The notes under the pieces: generated by a model | Databases searched by the model: none | The model's input: the letters and a program-made list of their open reading frames with translations, nothing else | Told to the model about the DNA's origin: nothing | Shown here: in pieces, positions 61,321-64,000 of the stretch | Layout of the letters: each line of letters begins with the position of its first letter | Numbering within the stretch: the stretch's first letter is position 1 | Program-made: the position numbers and the translations under genes | Source of the DNA: Aurantibacter_A sp965215845 | GTDB taxonomy: Bacteria > Bacteroidota > Bacteroidia > Flavobacteriales > Flavobacteriaceae | Length of the DNA: 64,000 nt | NCBI GenBank assembly: GCA_965215845.1 | Contig: CBDCEL010000004.1 | Coordinates: 1,922,001-1,986,000 of the forward strand | Direction: 5' to 3'

Positions 61321-61550
61321 TTTTATTTGCTTATTTAGAAACCTGTGACGCTGTCAAATAGTTTGGGTACAAGGTAAACAAAAACTACCTCCTAAACATG
61401 TCGGCCAAGGGGTTCAATATTCGAAAATGGCCATGGACCAAGATTGCGGAATTGATTCCGACCTGACCTTTAACTAGTAGATTGAATTTTGGCAATGATT
61501 TTAATAATTCAAAGGCTCGAACAAGTTAACGAGGTTGAAGCATTTAGAAG

Positions 61551-61558
61551 TATCTTTG
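61551..61558 (+). promoter_or_regulatory. Candidate -7 box for the DUF3109 gene (TATCTTTG)
   Basis: Exact TAnnTTTG 18 nt before the ATG at 61577 (leader about 12 nt). The nearest TTG (61535) is only 13 nt upstream, so the -33 element is doubtful. Confidence 0.45.
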
Positions 61559-61576
61559 CACCCTTAGAAAACAATT

Positions 61577-62146
61577 ATGTTCCAAATAGGAAAAACCATT
61601 GTTTCAGAAGAGATCTTGGAGCAAGATTTTACGTGCAATCTAAGTGCCTGCAAGGGAGCTTGCTGTGTGGATGGAAATGCAGGTGCACCTTTGGAAGACA
61701 GGGAAACCGAGATATTGGTTGATATTTACGCTGATGTAAAACCTTTTTTGAGAAAAGAAGGCATTGCCGCCATAGAAGAACAAGGCGCATTTGTCAAAGG
61801 GGAAGATGATGAATGGGAAACCCCCTTGATCAACAATAGCGAATGTGCCTATGTCGTTTTTGACCGTGGGAATGTAGCGAAATGTGCCTTGGAGGAAGCT
61901 TACAATAAGGGTGCAATAGACTGGAAAAAACCAATTTCATGTCATATGTATCCTGTGAGGGTAAGGGAGTATACCGAGTTGACAGCTGTCAATTATCACA
62001 AATGGGAAATCTGCGACCCCGCATGTACGCTGGGCGCCAAACTGAAAATGCCAATTTATAGATTTGTAAGGGAGGCTTTGATCAGAAAGTTTGGTGATGA
62101 TTGGTACGATGAATTGGAAAAAGTGGCCCAAGAATTAAAAAAGTAG
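61577..62146 (+). CDS. DUF3109 cysteine-rich protein
   Basis: 189 residues with the DUF3109 cysteine pattern: C20, C25, C29 and C30 in FTCNLSACKGACCVDGNAG, then later cysteines in NNSECAYVVF, AKCALEEAYN, ISCHMYPVRV and WEICDPACTLG. The grouped cysteines suggest a zinc or iron-sulfur site, similar to YkgJ-type proteins. No catalytic role is known. It has its own -7 box and ends 9 nt before the convergent histidine kinase stop. Confidence 0.9.
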   Translation: MFQIGKTIVSEEILEQDFTCNLSACKGACCVDGNAGAPLEDRETEILVDIYADVKPFLRKEGIAAIEEQGAFVKGEDDEWETPLINNSECAYVVFDRGNVAKCALEEAYNKGAIDWKKPISCHMYPVRVREYTELTAVNYHKWEICDPACTLGAKLKMPIYRFVREALIRKFGDDWYDELEKVAQELKK

Positions 62147-62154
62147 CCTATAAA

Positions 62155-64000
62155 CTAAGCCGTAGGAATGTCCAGCGTCACTTTGGTGCCACATGCCTTA
62201 CCGTCACCATCAAAGAGATCCACCATTGCCATATCGAAAGAATTTTGATAGTCCCTTGAAAAGTTGGCTAGCCGCTCTTTTGTGATATCTATGCCAACCG
62301 ATTTACGCTTTAATACTTTGCCTTCTTTTATTTTTTCAGCGGCCTCTCGACCGATTCCGTTATCGATTATGGCGATGTGTATATACCCGTTTTCACCTTT
62401 GGTTACCTCCAAATCGACGTTTTTTTCGCCTTCCTTTGATGATAGTCCGTGCCAAAGGGCATTCTCCAAAAAAGGTTGAAGGATCAGGGAGGGTATCTTG
62501 ACCTGATGGGGGTCAACATCATCTGCAACTGTCGTGGTAAAATTGATCTCGTTGGAGAAACGAATATTTTCGATGTTCATGTAAAGCTCAACGGTTTCCA
62601 GTTCTTCAGCCAATGGTATTTCTTTCAAAGAGGATGCCTCCAATATCTTGCGTACCAACTTAGAGAATTTATTCAAATAGTGAACGGCATTCTTCTGCTC
62701 GTTGTTTATGATATAAAGCTTTATTGAGTTCAACGAGTTGAACAAAAAATGCGGGTTCATTTGACTTCGAAGCATGCTCTGCTCCAGTGTCAATAACTTC
62801 TTTTCATTTTGCAATTGATATTGTCTGTAAAGTATATAGAAAATACCGGCCAAGAGGGCCAAAGCGATTCCACTTATCAGCAGAACGGTCTTGTTCTTTT
62901 TGAGTTCCATCATGATCAACTCGTTCTCTTTGGCCAATACTTCGATTTCATTGTTCTTCTTTTCGGTATTGTATCTAAAGATGATATCGTTAACGTAGCG
63001 AACGGTACTTTGATCCAATATTTGCTTGTCAATTTGCTCCGCTTGCTTTTTGTAACCCAATGCTTTTTTGAACTGACCGCTTGTCTCAAAAAGCTCGCCA
63101 ATGAGATGGCTGGCTCGTGAGGCCGATTCCTTCAGGTCGTACTTTTCTGCGACTTCAAGCCCTTCAAGCATGTATTGTTCGGCCTTATCGTAATTTTTTG
63201 CCAACAAATTGGCCCAACCAAGATTTATCAAAACGGGTGAAATAAGAAATCCGTCGCCGAGCTCCCTTGCGGTTTCCAAGGTAGGTTCAAGTAGGGTAAT
63301 GGCATCCTGGGGCTTGTTCTTTTTAATGTTTATCTGGGCAATGCTGTTGTTGCAGATGACGAGGCCCATGTTATTGTTTATCTCGTTGTTATAGGAAAGC
63401 GACATTTCGTATTTACGCAATGCAGCTTCAAATTTGCCCTGTTCTTCAAGACATTCGCCAATATTTTGATGATTTATGGCCAATCCCAGTTTATTGCCTA
63501 AGTCGGTATCGACGATAATCGACCTCTCGAAATTTTCGATGGCCAAATCATATTGTTGCAATGTCTGATAAAGATTACCGATGCAATTAAGTGAAACATT
63601 GATATTTCTTTTTAGGCCAATGGATGGATTTTCCACTGCCTCCGCCAATTCAAGCGCCCTTCTATTATAGTCAAGCGCGGTGCGTATATTTGATGTACGA
63701 CGGTAATCGACACCGAGTTGGTTGAGGCTAGAAATCTCAAATTCGAGATTATTTGTTTCCGTGGCCACTTCGAGTGCTCTCTGGTGATGGGTGAGAGCCT
63801 TGTCGTATTGTGACTTGTTCCGAAAATAGGTGCCTAATTGAATAAGGGCATAAGCTTGGCCAGAAGTATAATTTTTTTCAGAAGCCGTGTCGGTGAAGTA
63901 CCTCATTAGTAGGGTGTCAGCTCGAAAAGGCTTAACGGCGTCATCTATTTCGATATACGTCTCCGGAGCTTTTGAAATGAGACTATCGATCGTTCTCTTG
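62155..64000 (-). CDS. TPR sensor histidine kinase, LytS/YehU type (5' end cut by right edge)
   Basis: The reading frame is open from the stop to base 64000 without a start, so the N-terminus lies outside; at least 614 residues are present. The visible part starts with tetratricopeptide repeats (YALIQLGTYFRNKSQYDKAL, IGNLYQTLQQYDLAIENFER and others, about 8), then a membrane segment (VLLISGIALALLAGIFYILY), a coiled linker and the LytS-type kinase core: phosphoacceptor H in RSQMNPHFLFNSLNSIK, and an ATP-binding end with LILQPFLENALWHG and IDNGIGREAAE. Such kinases act with LytTR response regulators; none is seen beside it. Confidence 0.9.
   Translation of the reverse strand, partial: KRTIDSLISKAPETYIEIDDAVKPFRADTLLMRYFTDTASEKNYTSGQAYALIQLGTYFRNKSQYDKALTHHQRALEVATETNNLEFEISSLNQLGVDYRRTSNIRTALDYNRRALELAEAVENPSIGLKRNINVSLNCIGNLYQTLQQYDLAIENFERSIIVDTDLGNKLGLAINHQNIGECLEEQGKFEAALRKYEMSLSYNNEINNNMGLVICNNSIAQINIKKNKPQDAITLLEPTLETARELGDGFLISPVLINLGWANLLAKNYDKAEQYMLEGLEVAEKYDLKESASRASHLIGELFETSGQFKKALGYKKQAEQIDKQILDQSTVRYVNDIIFRYNTEKKNNEIEVLAKENELIMMELKKNKTVLLISGIALALLAGIFYILYRQYQLQNEKKLLTLEQSMLRSQMNPHFLFNSLNSIKLYIINNEQKNAVHYLNKFSKLVRKILEASSLKEIPLAEELETVELYMNIENIRFSNEINFTTTVADDVDPHQVKIPSLILQPFLENALWHGLSSKEGEKNVDLEVTKGENGYIHIAIIDNGIGREAAEKIKEGKVLKRKSVGIDITKERLANFSRDYQNSFDMAMVDLFDGDGKACGTKVTLDIPTA

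Noticed and set aside
61489..61722. 77-codon frame overlapping the DUF3109 start
   Set aside because: The DUF3109 gene in another frame has the conserved cysteines and its own -7 box.

Overview
The window reads as a chromosomal segment of a marine-type Flavobacteriaceae bacterium (phylum Bacteroidota). Lineage clues are several promoters of the Bacteroidota form (TTG, 17-23 nt, TAnnTTTG), almost no Shine-Dalgarno sequences, and a protein set typical of the group: DUF5916 and sortilin-like Asp-box proteins, LytTR and LytS-type regulators, BrxA/BrxB bacilliredoxin, DUF1460, DUF3109, EcsC and ferrochelatase with a cysteine-rich insert. G+C looks moderate by eye. I saw no rRNA, tRNA, CRISPR array, insertion sequence or prophage.

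Layout. 1-262 (minus): 5' end of a serine hydrolase gene that runs off the left edge. 382-8270 (minus): a tight haem operon, hemA - fused hemCD - hemE - GNAT acetyltransferase - hemF - small lipoprotein - phzF-like - hemB, with a divergent AraC regulator at 8454-9356. 9431-11144 (minus): TauE/SafE permease and a DUF1460 amidase-like protein. 11361-19324 (plus): six co-directional genes with no function I recognise, built around a AAA+ ATPase: a coiled-coil protein with an acidic tail, a helical protein, the ATPase, another soluble protein, a small membrane protein and a membrane protein with a large ectodomain. This is the best candidate for an undescribed system. 19352-22882 (minus): a 1176-residue TraB/GumN-type protein. 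23196-24227: hemH, followed by a MATE exporter.

25744-40340 is mostly minus strand and accessory: NTF2-like proteins, a glucose/sorbosone dehydrogenase-like lipoprotein, a membrane-anchored AraC regulator, an alpha/beta hydrolase, an EcsC protein, an aldo/keto reductase, two small paralogous membrane proteins, a TlpA thioredoxin (plus strand), gamma-glutamyltransferase, a frameshifted PD40 beta-propeller lipoprotein, a DUF5916 protein and a LytTR regulator. 40452-47228 (plus) holds two paralogous Asp-box (sortilin-like) secreted proteins of about 1040 residues, separated by a GIY-YIG nuclease gene bracketed by palindromic repeats.

47304-64000: HemJ-type protoporphyrinogen oxidase, an NtrY-like histidine kinase with a crotonase and a secreted protein, a radical SAM protein, a DGPF/YciI protein paired with an ECF42-type sigma factor, an outer-membrane barrel protein, HD hydrolase and PlsC, bacilliredoxin, a TerB/DnaJ membrane protein, a HupE-like membrane protein, a dCMP-deaminase-like protein with a C-terminal processing protease, DUF3109, and a TPR/LytS-type histidine kinase cut by the right edge. 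Together hemA, hemCD, hemE, hemF, hemJ and hemH, with hemB, cover glutamyl-tRNA to protohaem except for hemL (glutamate-1-semialdehyde aminomutase), which is not in the window.
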